A program made the position numbers and the translations under genes. The notes below the pieces were generated by a model. That model saw only the letters and a program-made list of their open reading frames with translations. It was not told where the DNA came from and searched no databases. From the NCBI RefSeq assembly GCF_000003195.3, contig NC_012877.2:10146855-10210854 (forward strand): DNA of 64,000 nt, read 5' to 3'. Source of the stretch: Sorghum bicolor (lineage: Eukaryota > Streptophyta > Magnoliopsida > Poales > Poaceae). Numbering within the stretch: position 1 is the first letter of the stretch; every line of letters starts with the position of its first letter. Of the stretch, positions 11,445-24,100 are shown piece after piece.

Positions 11445-12236
11445 CTGCAACAAATCTGCAATGGCGCGCGCGCACAAACACACACACAGCACAAACAAAC
11501 AAACAATTGAAACAAACAAAACAAAGTAGCCGCAGCAGGAATTTCAGCAGGAATGAAGGTGAAGTGAATGCAAAGACGACAGACAGCTTGGAGGTTCCAA
11601 GCAACTCATGATGTATGAGCAAACAAGAATCTGGCATGCCTTGGGACGCTCAAAAAGTGAAGAAGGAAGGGGAGAGAAAAAAAAAAGGAAAAAGATTGGG
11701 ATTCTTGGGGAGAGTGAGAGAACAAAAAGTGCTGAGGTTTGTGGACCTTGCGGTGGCCTTGGGATCTTGCAAGAAGATACCAGTTGCAAACTCCAAGATG
11801 GGGGGTTTAACTCCTCTACTGCTAGTACTCCTACTCTCTATGTTTCAATTCAATGTCTCTTGGGCTCCTCACCATGGCCATGCCCATGCAGAAGAAGATC
11901 AGCAGTAGTAGGACTAGTAGAATGGTAGAGGAGGATGGATAATACTACAGATACAGTGGCTGCTCTGTGCAAAGGCTTTGCATTCACATCACTCCTCCTA
12001 CTTGGCTTGGCTACTTGGTTGGTGTGTGTGGTATTGCTTTCCCCTGTGTAGGCATGGACCAGCCTTTGACCTCTACTCCTGCTCTAGTATGTTAAACATT
12101 CTTTGCTTTTGTTGTGAGAAGAACAGCGTAGAAACAAGAGGGGGGGAGGGACAAAAAACACAAAGGTGAAGGCTGAAGAAGAGATGGAACAGCAAAAGAA
12201 ACAAACAGAAATGAATAGAATAGGGAGTAAACAAAC
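11445..12236 (-). other. Probable 5'UTR intron of the ZF-HD gene
   Basis: On the minus strand a donor CAAG|GTTTGT at 12236 and an acceptor TTGTTGCAG|CGCGG at 11445 bound a 792-bp AT-rich and low-complexity stretch. The acceptor lies about 44 bp upstream of the start codon. This is inferred from splice consensus only. A CT-rich tract (minus strand) at about 12583-12602 would fall in the leader or promoter. Confidence 0.45.
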
Positions 12237-12582
12237 CTTGTTGTGGTTGCAGCGAGGGGCTTAATCAGGACGGCAAGGAGGGAGCAAGCTCATGCCTTGT
12301 CAAACCTTGATGGCCGCCATTGCTGGAAGGAAACCACCTTCTTGTGGTTGCGGCCTACTACAAACTACTACTGCAAAGTGGTAAGGAAAATACAGGGGAA
12401 ATGTCAAGGTTTAGAGGCAGTATAGGCTATGAGCTAGATATGCATGGCCAATGGGGGGGAGAGCTTGCTGTATGCCTCTCACATGTGGTGCTGTGTGAGG
12501 GGATGGATGCAGCAGAAATACTCCTCCAAGCTTCTGCTGCTTGCTTTGCTTTGCTTGCACTGTCAGGAATCCAAGCTTGTTT

Positions 12583-12603
12583 CAGAGAGAGAGAGAGAGA
12601 GGG
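12583..12603. repeat. GA dinucleotide repeat upstream of the ZF-HD gene
   Basis: About nine GA units precede a G-run. Read along the gene this is a CT-rich tract, common in plant 5' leaders and core promoters. Confidence 0.7.
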
Positions 12604-15600
12604 GGGCAGTGGCCTTGTGTGGTGTGTCAGAGCTGTACTACTGCAATGGACAATGGTGAGAAGAGGGCCGGAGCTACAGGAGCTGAGCGCGTCCATGGAT
12701 GTCCCCACCCAGAATTTTATTTTTATTTGAAATTGAAAATATTTAGAATAATGAGTGTTTTGTTCAGTTCCTTTCTCCTCTTTCCTTTCCTGTTTTCTGA
12801 GAAAGGGATCGGCTAGAAAACGAGTTTAAGCATTTAATTCTTTTTGTGCGCATTCTCAAAAGAAAACACACACACACATTATGCTGCATGCTATGTATAC
12901 TTTCTTTCTGAAATATAACTCGATGCGTTTTATCCTGTAAATTGAGTGTAGAGCATGGCTCTTGATTCCTTCTGTCCCATTCTCTTTTCCGTCTGGAATA
13001 TATAAATAAAAACCTTGTGTAAATTCAAAGAAATGATTTGTTTTGCTTGTATTTATCCCTGGTATGGTATCCACAAGTATTTATAACTAATAAAACTGTC
13101 TATTATATTCCCCCATTTTGTTCTGGTGTACAAATATCTTGTTTCCATGGTTGATCAAATTTATGCAAACATTATAAGTCTGTATAGTCAATAATATTTG
13201 TATACTCCCCATGTTTTCACTTGAAGAATTGCTACTATCAAATTCTTTATGCCTCTCCATGAAAAATACTAGAACGAAAACTGAAGGTCACACCAGCAAA
13301 GGCAAGTTCTTCACCAATATTTTCCTGCCACCTGTGCTGTGCTCAAGCTATTCCAATAATGGAAGCTTCTTTTGGGCAGTCAAACTTGTCCAGAACAATG
13401 GGAGCAAGCATCAACCTAACTAATGGAAGCAAAATCACAGTTAGTATAAAAAATATTAGATTAGAGTAAACGAACACTGAGTCAGAGGCATGCCCAATAG
13501 TTTTAATTTGCACCACATGTATCCCTGTCACTCCCAGCAGATTCTTATCATTTCGCAATTTGCGCATTATTTGAGTCATCAATTGTTGTATGGGCACTTG
13601 TGCAGAAATAAAATTAATCCAGGTCCACTAATCCTAGCTTTAGTTTGGATCATGTGCAAAACCCTTGGATTTCCTGATGGTGAAATGTGTGGTGGCTAAC
13701 ACTGTCTACTCACTGCACAACATTCTTCTGCCTGTGAAGAAAATTGACAGGCCTTCTTTTAAGGCTCAGGTGGGGATTACAGCACAGATATGTGCAGCTC
13801 AGTGGGGTACTGTATTTACTAGTGACATTTAATTTTGCAGCTGGGTCAGTGAGAGTCTGAGAGCTAGCTCATTTGAAAGGCTGAAATTCCACAATTGATT
13901 TTCGAAACAAGTTGTTAGAAATTCTTGTGCCAATCCATTATATTCACTCCAAAAGGGTCCGAATTGTAGTTTCATTTTGGTTTTACCCAAGTAGCCGAAT
14001 CTAGGATGATGGTTGTTGCATCATGAAATAATTGAGTGCATGAAGTTGTCTAGTGCAATAATGAATATAATGTGACATAAAAACAAGGAACATATATAGT
14101 AAGTCAACACTATAGATGGCTATATGGCCCAAGGCCCGCCGTTTAGGCCCAGCCGCGGCATAACACATTCTGATGGTTGTTGTGCATGTGTCGGCCTGAT
14201 CCGATGGGAGGGCCATTCCTAGGTCGCTCCCTCGGTGTCAGCTTGATCTTTTTTTAATCTCTACCCTACTAAGATAATAAAATCTCTTGCAATTCTTGAA
14301 CCCTAGTGCTCAATAGCCACCTGTAGGCACCCCCCACCGCTCACGCCTGATGTCCGTCGGTGACTCCCCTCACTCACGTTCCTCCCTTCCCTCTCGACCT
14401 CCACCATTGTTCGCCCCTCATGGAATCCACAACCGCTACTGTCCTCCGCCACCTAGAAGCAGCAATTCAAAGCGCGGTCTCACTTGCGGTTGCATGCCGA
14501 GGCTCGGATGGATGATCATATTTAGCAACGCGGTTGGTAGGGGAGGCGCTTCGTTGGTCACACGAGCAATGACGATGCGTGACCTCTCAAAATTATAGCA
14601 CGCAAGCAGAACACGTCAAGATCGTCAGCTCGAGCCTTAAAGGGTCATGTCTGTGCCTGACGAGAAGCCTATGGATGGGCACGGAACGGCCCACTAAGCT
14701 AGTTGTGTCATGTCAGCCCGATGCCTAACAGGTCGTACCTTAGCAGGGCGGCTCATTTGACCATCTATAGTCACAACCAAAGGAACATATGGAAGACGTG
14801 TACTTTTTGCCTTTATATTTCATAATTACCAAAATCTATAACAAAGATAGAAGTGGGATTATGTGAATTTCTAAGATGAAAACTACTACCACTTTCTACT
14901 AGCTTGCAAGTGCATCCAAATAATGCCAATGCATGTAAAAGATGCCAAATTGGAAATACTGTTGAACCTATCATTGTTAGAATTGGATTCTCTTTGAGGG
15001 AGAATAATAGGGGGAAAAAAGGGGTCCTAATCGCTTGTGATTCCGATGAATATATAAAGTTGCTCGATCGTCATGCAAAGTGCACAAGGAATGATCTTTA
15101 AGGTTCATTATTAGTACCCTCCTTTATCTTTCTATCAGCTGAATGTCCTCTGGATCGGTTGGAATGTTCGTTCGGTCTCGATGTTAGAAGGCTGGATGGA
15201 TCGATCATCCTGCAATCTTTCTCTCTCAAGGGTATAAAAAAGATGCATGGATGATCCGAGCTTCTTTGCATGCGCTCCTTTTTATAATCCAATACGAATT
15301 TGGCTTGCAATCATTTGCGTTATTCTTGCTTTCGGTTTCGGTTTTGGTTTTTGTTGTTTCTCCTCATCTATCTGCTGATCCTTTTGCATATCCACATCAC
15401 TTTATTCTTGATGAATACCTTGCTGTTTGCTTTATTCTTAGGCTAAAATCTAATTCCCAGTGACCTTTTGGTGCCATCTTTTTGGTCCTGTGCTGATTCG
15501 TTTCTTAGTCTTTGAATTGTAGCTTCTTTTATAACGTCTTTGAATTGTAGTTGATGCTGGTTTCCTGATGACCAAGAATATATGACACAGAAAAATGATT

Positions 15601-15735
15601 GGAAAAAAAGGTATATGGAGGACTGAAGGAGGACATGTATGATAAAGAATAGAGCTCACAGAAACAATTTCCATGCATTATTTTTTAGAACACACAATTT
15701 CCTGCATATTATATAGGATCATTTTTAAAATGATA
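12604..15735. other. Intergenic region, no gene seen
   Basis: The sequence is AT-rich with scattered short open frames that lack recognisable domains. A CA tract lies near 12867. A somewhat GC-richer patch at about 14290-14760 shows no coding signal I trust. Confidence 0.4.
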
Positions 15736-15980
15736 CTATCTCTGTCCACGAAAAAAATGCAATTATGAGATGTGTGCCAGTAAAAGAAGCTCAAGTTTGA
15801 TCAAATTTATAGGAAATAGTATTAACATTTATGTCTCCAAATAAATTTATTATAAAATATATTCTATAATCCAATGATATTTACTTTGTGTTATAAATGT
15901 TTGTACTTTTTATATAAATTTAGTCAAAATTCAAACTGTTTGGAAAAGTGAGAATTACATTCTTTTATGGACGGAGAGAG
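15736..15980. mobile_element. Stowaway (Tc1/mariner) MITE
   Basis: The element is 245 bp with TA on both sides (15734-15735 and 15981-15982). The ends CTATCTCTGTCCACGAAAAA and TTTTATGGACGGAGAGAG form an imperfect inverted repeat of the Stowaway type. The AT-rich interior has no open frame. Confidence 0.8.
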
Positions 15981-16444
15981 TATGTTAGATGAAAATTTGC
16001 TACTGCCATCGTTCCCAAAGTTTATAAAAGTTCTATTACCATTAATAATATTATTAAAAATAAGAATTATCGGCTATATATATATATATATGAAACTTAT
16101 AATACTGCTAGGTTTTGTTTTTGCCCCTAGAAATGCTTTAACAGCAGAGTATCTTTTTTTACCAAATTACATTTCAAACATGACTAAGAAAAACCGGGGA
16201 CAGTTCAAAATAGAAAAGATGTTTGAAAATCAGTCCAGATCATCGCGGACAAAAACCCTGCGCCTTTGGATGCAAGATGGTCCCGCTGCTGGAGCTGGAC
16301 CACCTGATCAAGGTGTGTGCCCCGCTTGAGAGAGAGAGGTCAGAGATGCAGTACAGCAAGAGTGCATCTGCATGCATGCATGCACGCACACCATTTGACT
16401 CTCTGTTCTTTTTTTTTCATGCTACTAATTCTAATCTAATCTAA

Positions 16445-16688
16445 GAGCAAGTATTATAATACAGCCAGCTGCTGGTTGTAAGGCTTCTTTACAGCCTTCT
16501 TGCAGCCCACTTATATAATGGTTAGCTCATCACTATTAATACATGGCCCACTTGTCTGTCTCACAGACTTTTTTGATTTTTGTGTCTGAGCCCGGCTGTA
16601 AGCTTATAGCCCGTTTTTACTCTCTCTCCTCTTCTCTCTCCTCCACCTCAGCATTTAGCTGGCTTACAGCCTATTATAATACTTGCTC
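16445..16688. mobile_element. MITE with 8-bp target-site duplication
   Basis: The ends GAGCAAGTATTATAATA and TATTATAATACTTGCTC are perfect 17-bp inverted repeats. The flanks are TAATCTAA on both sides (16437-16444 and 16689-16696), though the surrounding CTAAT-rich sequence weakens this. An 8-bp duplication would fit hAT; a 9-bp Mutator-type reading is possible. There is no coding capacity. Confidence 0.75.
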
Positions 16689-19034
16689 TAATCTAATCCT
16701 AATAATTCTAAGCTTGGAGATCCGAGTCGTGTTGTCGCCCCGACCCAGAGCCTCAAAAGAGGAGCCTATAAATCTCCAACGTCGCCAACGCCAATCATGT
16801 GTACATCTGCCCTACATGTTGTTGCGTGTTTTGCCCTGCGGCCAACAGGGACCTCTGTTGCCAACTTGCCATGCATGCATGCATTGACCTGGGGAAGAAA
16901 GTGAGAATAAAAAAGATTTTATTTTTTTTTAATTTTTATACTTTATGTGTGTTTTCCAGGGCGGTAAAATGGAAATGAACATGGTAAGCAATTAAGCAAA
17001 CATAAAAATGGTGAAAAGATATGGAAGCTAAAGCAAAAACAATTTTGAGTACTCCCTGTTGTTTTCTATGTTTCCTCATGTTCCACCGGTAACCACGGAT
17101 GGTAAATTCCTGACTTACATTCATGTATAAATGATTTAAAACCAGTTTTTCAAATAACTTTGGATCGAGAATGACCTTAACCGATGTTATAGTAGTCAAA
17201 AAAGATCTATAATTTTGTAATTGACTATTTTTTCATTTCCAATCATTTAGGACTGGTAATTGTATTATAAGATTAATAATTTCAAAATTAGTTTTTTTTA
17301 AAAGTTTGACTACTGAAAGATACCAAACTTTATTCAAATTTGTTTAGGTCTCAAATATGCATTAATATTAGAGTGAATAAGAAAGGAATGTATCAGCCAC
17401 TTAGTCTTAAAAGTAACTGTAAGACGAAGTGGTAAGGAAGCAACACGCCAACACACGAGGTTTGAAGTTGTGAGTTCAATTCCGCAACCACATGCACGTG
17501 TATTTTGCGTGAAAATTGTGTGACTTGTGAAAGAAACCATGTGAACTTAGAGTAATCTCTTGCCATTGTTTTCCTTTTTCTTTTCTTTATTAGAGAAAAT
17601 CATGTTCTAAGTCCTTGACATTACATAGTTCTGAAGTACAGCTGAATACATATTCATGCAAAATCCAAGAGAGAGCAGATGGTAGGATTTATACTCCCAA
17701 GATGAAAAATGTTTGAGAAAATATAACTTTTTTTCAGGTTAAATGGATAGGGACAAAATTGTGTGTTAACGGGTGGCCATGTTTTGAAGCATTTCAAAAG
17801 AAGCACCAACCAACAAAAGGATATACGATTTGAAGCATATTTACCTAATGTTTAACCAATTCTTTTTCATCGAAAACTGAATTTTCATTTTTCTAATATC
17901 ATCATCCAAAAGGTATCGAATGAGTGGCTGTACAGCACAGTTGATCCTGATAATACCAAACGCTTATCCCTTCTTAACCCCTCAATATCTTTTGATTGCA
18001 ACGACATGACAGAGACATGTCAAAAACACTGGTAATCACTGGGATTAATGTGGTCGGCATGCATCGGATTCTTGGGACCGGCCGTGTATGGCTAACTTGT
18101 TGGGACCAATTGCAAATCGCTGTACAGAGGATCTCATAAAACACAAAGGGGTTATGTGCATCATCCCAATTTGTTGTTATGTCACAATCCTTGTTTCTTT
18201 TCCCTTGCAGCATGGCTTCTCTTTCTTTTTTTTTTTCCCTTCCCTTTTTGTTTCTAAAGCTGTTCTTAATGGCCATGGTACTTTTCACTAATTTGTCATA
18301 TCAGATCACTGATTTCAACTATTTCATATATGTCGCAGATATTTCTATTTGCAAAAAAACACCATCAGTTCTCATGGGCTCGAATTAACGTTTACACCAT
18401 GTATTGTTAAGTAGTCTGAATGATTTAGTTAGACAATTTTCATTATTTATAAAAGGTATTGATTGAACAAAATGAAAACAAAACTGAGTTTTGCAACAGA
18501 GCGGAAATTATTGTGGTTTATGCATTGGTATAGGTGTATACATATTATTAATATACCTTATTACGTTATGAATGTGTATATATGGCATATCCTTAGATAG
18601 TTAGATATTTGATTTGGGGAAGTCGAAAGCATAGAAAATCCGTGCACAAAATTCTTCAAAAAAAAAACTTAAGAAAGGTGTGACAGGAATTGCCATTTTC
18701 GTCCATCCTTTTGTGTATATACATAATACATGTGGCTATGGTTAGTTGAGTTACGTGGTGTGTTACTTGCAAGGGAGGTAACTAACTAGAAACCTTTTGT
18801 GTTGTGTGTGATCATTTCCTTGGCGTTAAGACACATTAACACCATATCCTCTAATAAATAAATAAAGATACGGCCTTAACACCTTGTTCCAATGCAACTA
18901 GGATTAGTGTTTGGAGCTTCTTTAATTTGTGTGCTTTGGTTCGAGAGGGATGTTAGATTTGGTTAGTTGGAACAATTAACAAACATTAGTGTACTTTGCC
19001 TTCAAAGTGTTGCCATATATATGTGTGTGTACGT
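16689..19034. other. Intergenic region, no gene seen
   Basis: AT-rich sequence. A possible tRNA-derived SINE lies at about 17395-17590 (see findings). No protein-coding exon is supported. Confidence 0.4.
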
Positions 19035-19264
19035 GGCCCTGTTTAGTTGCCCTCCGTTCCGTTTTCTTTATTCCAACAATCCACATCCGTCCGGCAGCAA
19101 TACGACAGCCATTTTTCTTCTATATTTTAAGAAATAGGAGATATATATACGCACCAAAAGTTTACCACTGAACTTGCTTGGTTAATCTCTTTCTCAAAGC
19201 TTTTGGAGGGGATAAAAAGAATTTTAACTTACGAGGGATTTAAATTCCACCAACTAAACAAGCC
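19035..19264. mobile_element. Tourist-like (PIF/Harbinger) MITE
   Basis: The ends GGCCCTGTTTAGTTG and CAACTAAACAAGCC are inverted repeats of the grass GGCC(C/T)TGTTTAGTT family. TAA follows the right end (19265-19267), but the left flank is CGT, so the duplication is not intact. Confidence 0.6.
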
Positions 19265-19484
19265 TAAACTTAACTGCAAAATTGTATACCATGGTTATTT
19301 TTATTGATATTTAATAAAAAAATATAAGTTTCTTTTTTTTTTGGTTCTGCAAGTACATGCTGGGATTGAATTGTTGAACATATTTGTATGTTTTTCTTGC
19401 ATCGTTCTCCCATTTTGTAAAAAAGTTTCCAAATCTAGTGTCAACATTTCAAAGAATTCAACTACGTTACACGTTCATTATTAA

Positions 19485-19828
19485 GGGCCTTTTTAGATTG
19501 GAGATGAAAAATTTTTGGGTGTCACATCAGATGTGTTGGAAGGATGTCGGGAGGGGTTTTTAGACACTAATAAAAAACAAATTACATAACTCGTCTGGAA
19601 ACTGCAAGATAAACCTATTAAGCATAATTAATCTATCATTAACACATGTGGGTTACTGTAGCACTTAAGGCTAATCATAGACTAACTAGACTTAAAAGAT
19701 TCGTCTCGCGATTTTCAACCAAACTGTGTAATTAGTTTATTTTTTATCTATATTTAATGTTTCATGCATGTGTTCAAAGATTCGATGGGATGGATGAAAA
19801 AATTTTTGGTGGAGAACTAAACAGGGCC
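19485..19828. mobile_element. Tourist-like (PIF/Harbinger) MITE, long subfamily
   Basis: The element is 344 bp and flanked by TAA on both sides (19482-19484 and 19829-19831). Its ends are GGGCCTTTTTAGATTGG and AACTAAACAGGGCC. The interior matches the element at 26017-26362 over most of its length in inverted orientation, so the two belong to one subfamily. Confidence 0.85.
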
Positions 19829-20055
19829 TAAAAAAAACTACATTACGTGTAGTAAAAGACTCGGTTCTTGTTTGGATATACACATATCTACCTTGATCTA
19901 TATGGTTGGAGTAGATTGAGGTAGAACCTAAATTAATTTTCATCTCAATTCACTTCAATACATGTGGAATGAAGTGAATACAAGTTCATTCAAATAAATC
20001 CTCAAAAGATGTATAGAACTAAAATTATGAAAATAAACATCACATCAGACAGCAC

Positions 20056-20112
20056 AGATACGCTTGGCTATATACTCCCAAAAGAAAAGATACGCTTGGC
20101 TATATACTCCCA
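20056..20112 (+). repeat. Short tandem duplication
   Basis: A 25-bp unit beginning AGATACGCTTGG occurs at 20056-20080 and again at 20088-20112, a 32-bp period. Confidence 0.85.
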
Positions 20113-20598
20113 GTGACAAGCTTTAAATTCTTGGATTTTTTTTGGAAAAAAAAATGAAACCGATGTCACAGTACAACAGCATTTTTTGTAATCGCATGAA
20201 TTATCTTCCAAGAATCTGTTCACAAATAAACCAGCTCGTGCACGTACGTGTACAAATTAGTCAGTCCATAGTTTTTGTTGCAAACAAAAATAAAAATAAA
20301 AATAAAACGCATTAAGAAGCACAGAAGAAACGAGAAAAGAAATGTGGTTACACGATCAGCTGGGCCTGCTACTACTAGTGCGTAAAAGCCCAAAGGGCCT
20401 TCGGCACTCAAGGGCCCAGCCCATTTATCACCCACCTTCCGGAACAGTGAAGAAACCGACACAACGAGAATTTCAGGCGTATCAGCATTATCTGAGAGCG
20501 AGATCCATCCACTAATTGCCACAAACACACCAATCATCAATTCAGAAACTTTATTGGTTGCACCGATCCTTCATCATAGATATAAAACCAAATTCTTA

Positions 20599-20820
20599 GA
20601 TCTTGTTTAGTTTCTAAAAAATTTCAAGATTCTCCGTCATATCGAATTTTACGGTACATGCACGGAGTATTAAATTTAAACGAAAATAAAAATTAATTAC
20701 ATAGTTTGCCTGTAAATCACGAGATGAATCTTTTAACCCTAATTAGTCTATAATTGGACAATATTTATCACAAACAAACGAAAGTGCTATAGTATCCAAA
20801 ATCCAAAATTTTTGCCTACT
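20599..20820. mobile_element. Degenerate Tourist-like MITE
   Basis: The left end TCTTGTTTAGTTTC and the interior (AAACGAAAATAAAAATTAATT, then ATGAATCTTTTAACCCTAATTAG) match the element at 30498-30739. The right inverted repeat is not recognisable. It lies about 290 bp beyond the AP-2 sigma stop codon. Confidence 0.65.
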
Positions 20821-21109
20821 CAGGTTAGTGGAGTCAAAAGTGGCCACTTATCAGATCACTTCAGACAGTGGATCCTTTGCTTTGCCATGGAATTAAAATC
20901 CTCACATGAAGTTAAAAATCCGTCGGTAATCTCAGGAAACGTAAAAAAGCCACATCGACCGATTCACAGTTTGAGAAAGGTTAAGTGAAGCAAAGATGAT
21001 GCACAACAGGTAAAGAATCGTTAAAAATATGGAAGTAACTTGTCAATTGGGCAGAACTAGCTCCAGACCTATGCTAATGTACACCACAGTACCACACCGT
21101 TGTTTCTTT

Positions 21110-24100
21110 TCATTCCAGTTTCTCAAGCTCGCCCATCCTCTCTATAATTGCCTGAAAAAGACACAAGTGATGAGAATGAATGTGCAGCTTGTAAAGCAAA
21201 AAAGAAAAAATGTTAAGTTTTCCAGTATAAAGTCTAATGAAACAAAGCACAACAAGATTCTGTGCACATGTATATTAAGCCCAGTTTGGTGGAGCTCTGT
21301 CAGCTTTAGCTCTGGCTCCTTCATGGGCTGTAGCTGCTATTTTTATCTCAAAACAAACTAGGAGCCGTTCTTGGCTTAACCGGTTCTGGCTGATTGGCTC
21401 CAGCTCCTCTGTACACTCTAGGCATGAGCAGGAGCCAAAGGCATGCCAAATAGGGCCTAAAGATGTTGGACAGCGGAACGTTTAGCTCGCCGAGGTCTCC
21501 CTCATCCTGAGCGCTGTCCTTTAAGTGACCAAGCATCCGAAACCATTAATCATCTCCTCATGGGATGTATCTTCACAAGAGAGTTTTGGTTTCGATTCTT
21601 GTCACAAGTTGGCCTACAATCCCTCTCTCCTCAGCCCTCTGATCTATCCTTTTTAGACTGGTGGGATAGAGCGACTAGTGGTATCAGTGAAATAATCTCA
21701 CATGGAATCAATTCTCTCATAATTCTGGGGGCCTGGACGGTTTGGACTCATCGCCACAGGTGTGTCTTTGATGGAGCTGCCCCTGGTATTGGAAGAATTG
21801 TGGTCATTGCTAGAGATGAGCGTAATTTATGGTCGTTGGCTGGGGCTAGAGGTATTTCCCTCCTGACTGCCCCACATTCAGATTGCTAAGATCCTTGCGT
21901 TTTTTGAGAAAAAAAAGTGGTGACACCAGTGGGTAGTTCTAGGTTACCAATTTAGTTTATTTGCGGTCCCTACATGCATGGATCCATTCATAAAGTTAAC
22001 TAAAATGCATGAGTTCCAGGTCGACCCAATGACCCAGAAGGCCATAAGAAACAAAACCTGCATTCCTAGTGTCAAGTCATGGTAAAACTGCAAACAACCG
22101 GGCATTTAGCCTAGAATTATCTGGGAGTAGCAAATTTAGAAAACCCACTGATACTTGTGTCGTGTCATAGTTTCACTATTTAGTTCAAGTCATTATTAAC
22201 ATCAGCCATCCTGCAATAGTGCAGGCACAACTTGAATAAAAGAATGCTTCTGGAAAGACAGCATAAAATGCTGAAAACCTTTATGTATTCTGTAGAATCA
22301 CAGGTACTATGTTATTTTTTTTAATACAGAACGAATAAAAGAAGCTACATTTAGAAAAGCAGAGAAATGCTTTGTAATGCGAATACCAAGCTATGCCATT
22401 GCCAGCACACCATTTCGTAGATCATATTTAGTTTGGACTCCATGCAGATTGACAATACTAATGTATTCAGTTAATCTCATCTAAGGTAGAATAATTGCAC
22501 AAAAGAAAAAACTTTTACCATTCTAGAACTCCTACTGTCAAGAAAAAGTTATAGTGATACTATCTAACACAGTAGCACCTATAATGTACCTGACTTTTCA
22601 GTAAAAGAAATTATTAATTGATTTTTTAAGTATATTCGGTTGCATCATATACTGGGAAAACAATGGATGCTTCCATCAATATTTTTGATACAAATATCTA
22701 AACATAAGGATGACAGTGAATTGTATTATGATGGGAAAAGCAATACCCTTTTGCTTGTTTCTTGAAGCTCTCCAGCAAGAATGAACTCATCCAGTATCAA
22801 GTAGACCTGTGGGCACATAGCCAAAAGTTCAAGAAGCAAATTCACAAATGATAGTCAGATACTTTAGTATGGTTTATGAAAGACAAAAACTAGAAAGCAA
22901 AAGCAGTCACATTTTGTCTTGATTGTAGCAGAAAAAATGAAGTTTAATGTTTATTTCCAAATATTCAGTTCTAAATAGACTGTTGTGAAAATTTCTTTCC
23001 TATTGCCTAATGCAAATACAGGTTGAGTTTTGACAATATAGAGAATGGCTTTTGGTGATCATTCGTGCAACCTCCCAATGCATAGATAATTGTTTATTGA
23101 AAACACTAGACTCTAAATCACAGTCAAAATACATATATAAAATTATCATTTGACAACCAGAAGGTACTATATTGACATATAAAAGAAACATGACAAAAAC
23201 CAGAGTACCAGAAAACAGAGGAAAATAACTAAAAGCTTGTTACTAGTTCAAATAGCTCAGCATGTCATGTATTCACAAGTATCTAACATCTTAACGAGTG
23301 CCAGATGACAAACACAACTAACATCAAACAGGTAAACATCTTAGCAGAATGCAATGGTGCTAGCACATATGCATGATTTTGGGCTCAGAGAATGTTTAAC
23401 TCTAACATATTAAATAGCTTTCAGTTGACAAATGAAACTTTTCGGTATAGTTATCTAAACTGCATAACAGATTACATGTTAACAAAATCAATGCCAGCAG
23501 GTGTGTTTTTTTTTTAAGTCTTAGCCAGAATACAGTAGCACTAGCTCAATATATGCAAATTTAGTAACCAATGAACTGGCAATGAATTATTTAGATGGAA
23601 ATTACTCTTCAAAGTTTAAGTACAAGATGTGAAAAGATCAAAATTATTGAATTATTGCAGATTGCTAGATTAGCCTAGTGAGACATTGAAGTTACCTTGT
23701 GGAAGTTAAATACTAAATCAAGTTCACACACATTGCTGAAGAAATGGTCCAATATCTCGACAAACAAATGGATACATTCCAAGTATGCCAATTCATTGTC
23801 AGTGATGTCCACGCACATAGAGAAAAAAAGTCCTGCATATCTTCTGTAGATAACTTTGTGTGTGCGGAACTGCAAGAGAAATCCCACATCAGTTACAAGA
23901 GTTAGAACAAACAGTGAAATTGAAGACTTTTTTATAGTCATACTAAATATCTCATCATCAGTTTCTGGAAGTTCATAACTGATAGGGCTTTTACTGTCGT
24001 ATGGGGACATGTATAAATGAAAAGGGAGCAGCAAGAGGATGATAGATGACAACAACAACAACAACAAAAAATGGTATGAGTGTAATGTCTCATGGATAGT

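Noticed and set aside
10402..11529. 375-codon plus-strand open frame opposite the ZF-HD gene
   Set aside because: It is antisense to a clear ZF-HD gene; high GC keeps several frames open. The translation is Arg/Pro-rich with no domain.
11401..11637. Longer N-terminus for the ZF-HD protein
   Set aside because: The frame stays open upstream, but it is hydrophobic, unlike the family, and crosses a good splice acceptor.
14290..14760. GC-richer patch as a gene
   Set aside because: The only frame (about 82 codons) has no domain, splice support or family similarity that I recognise.
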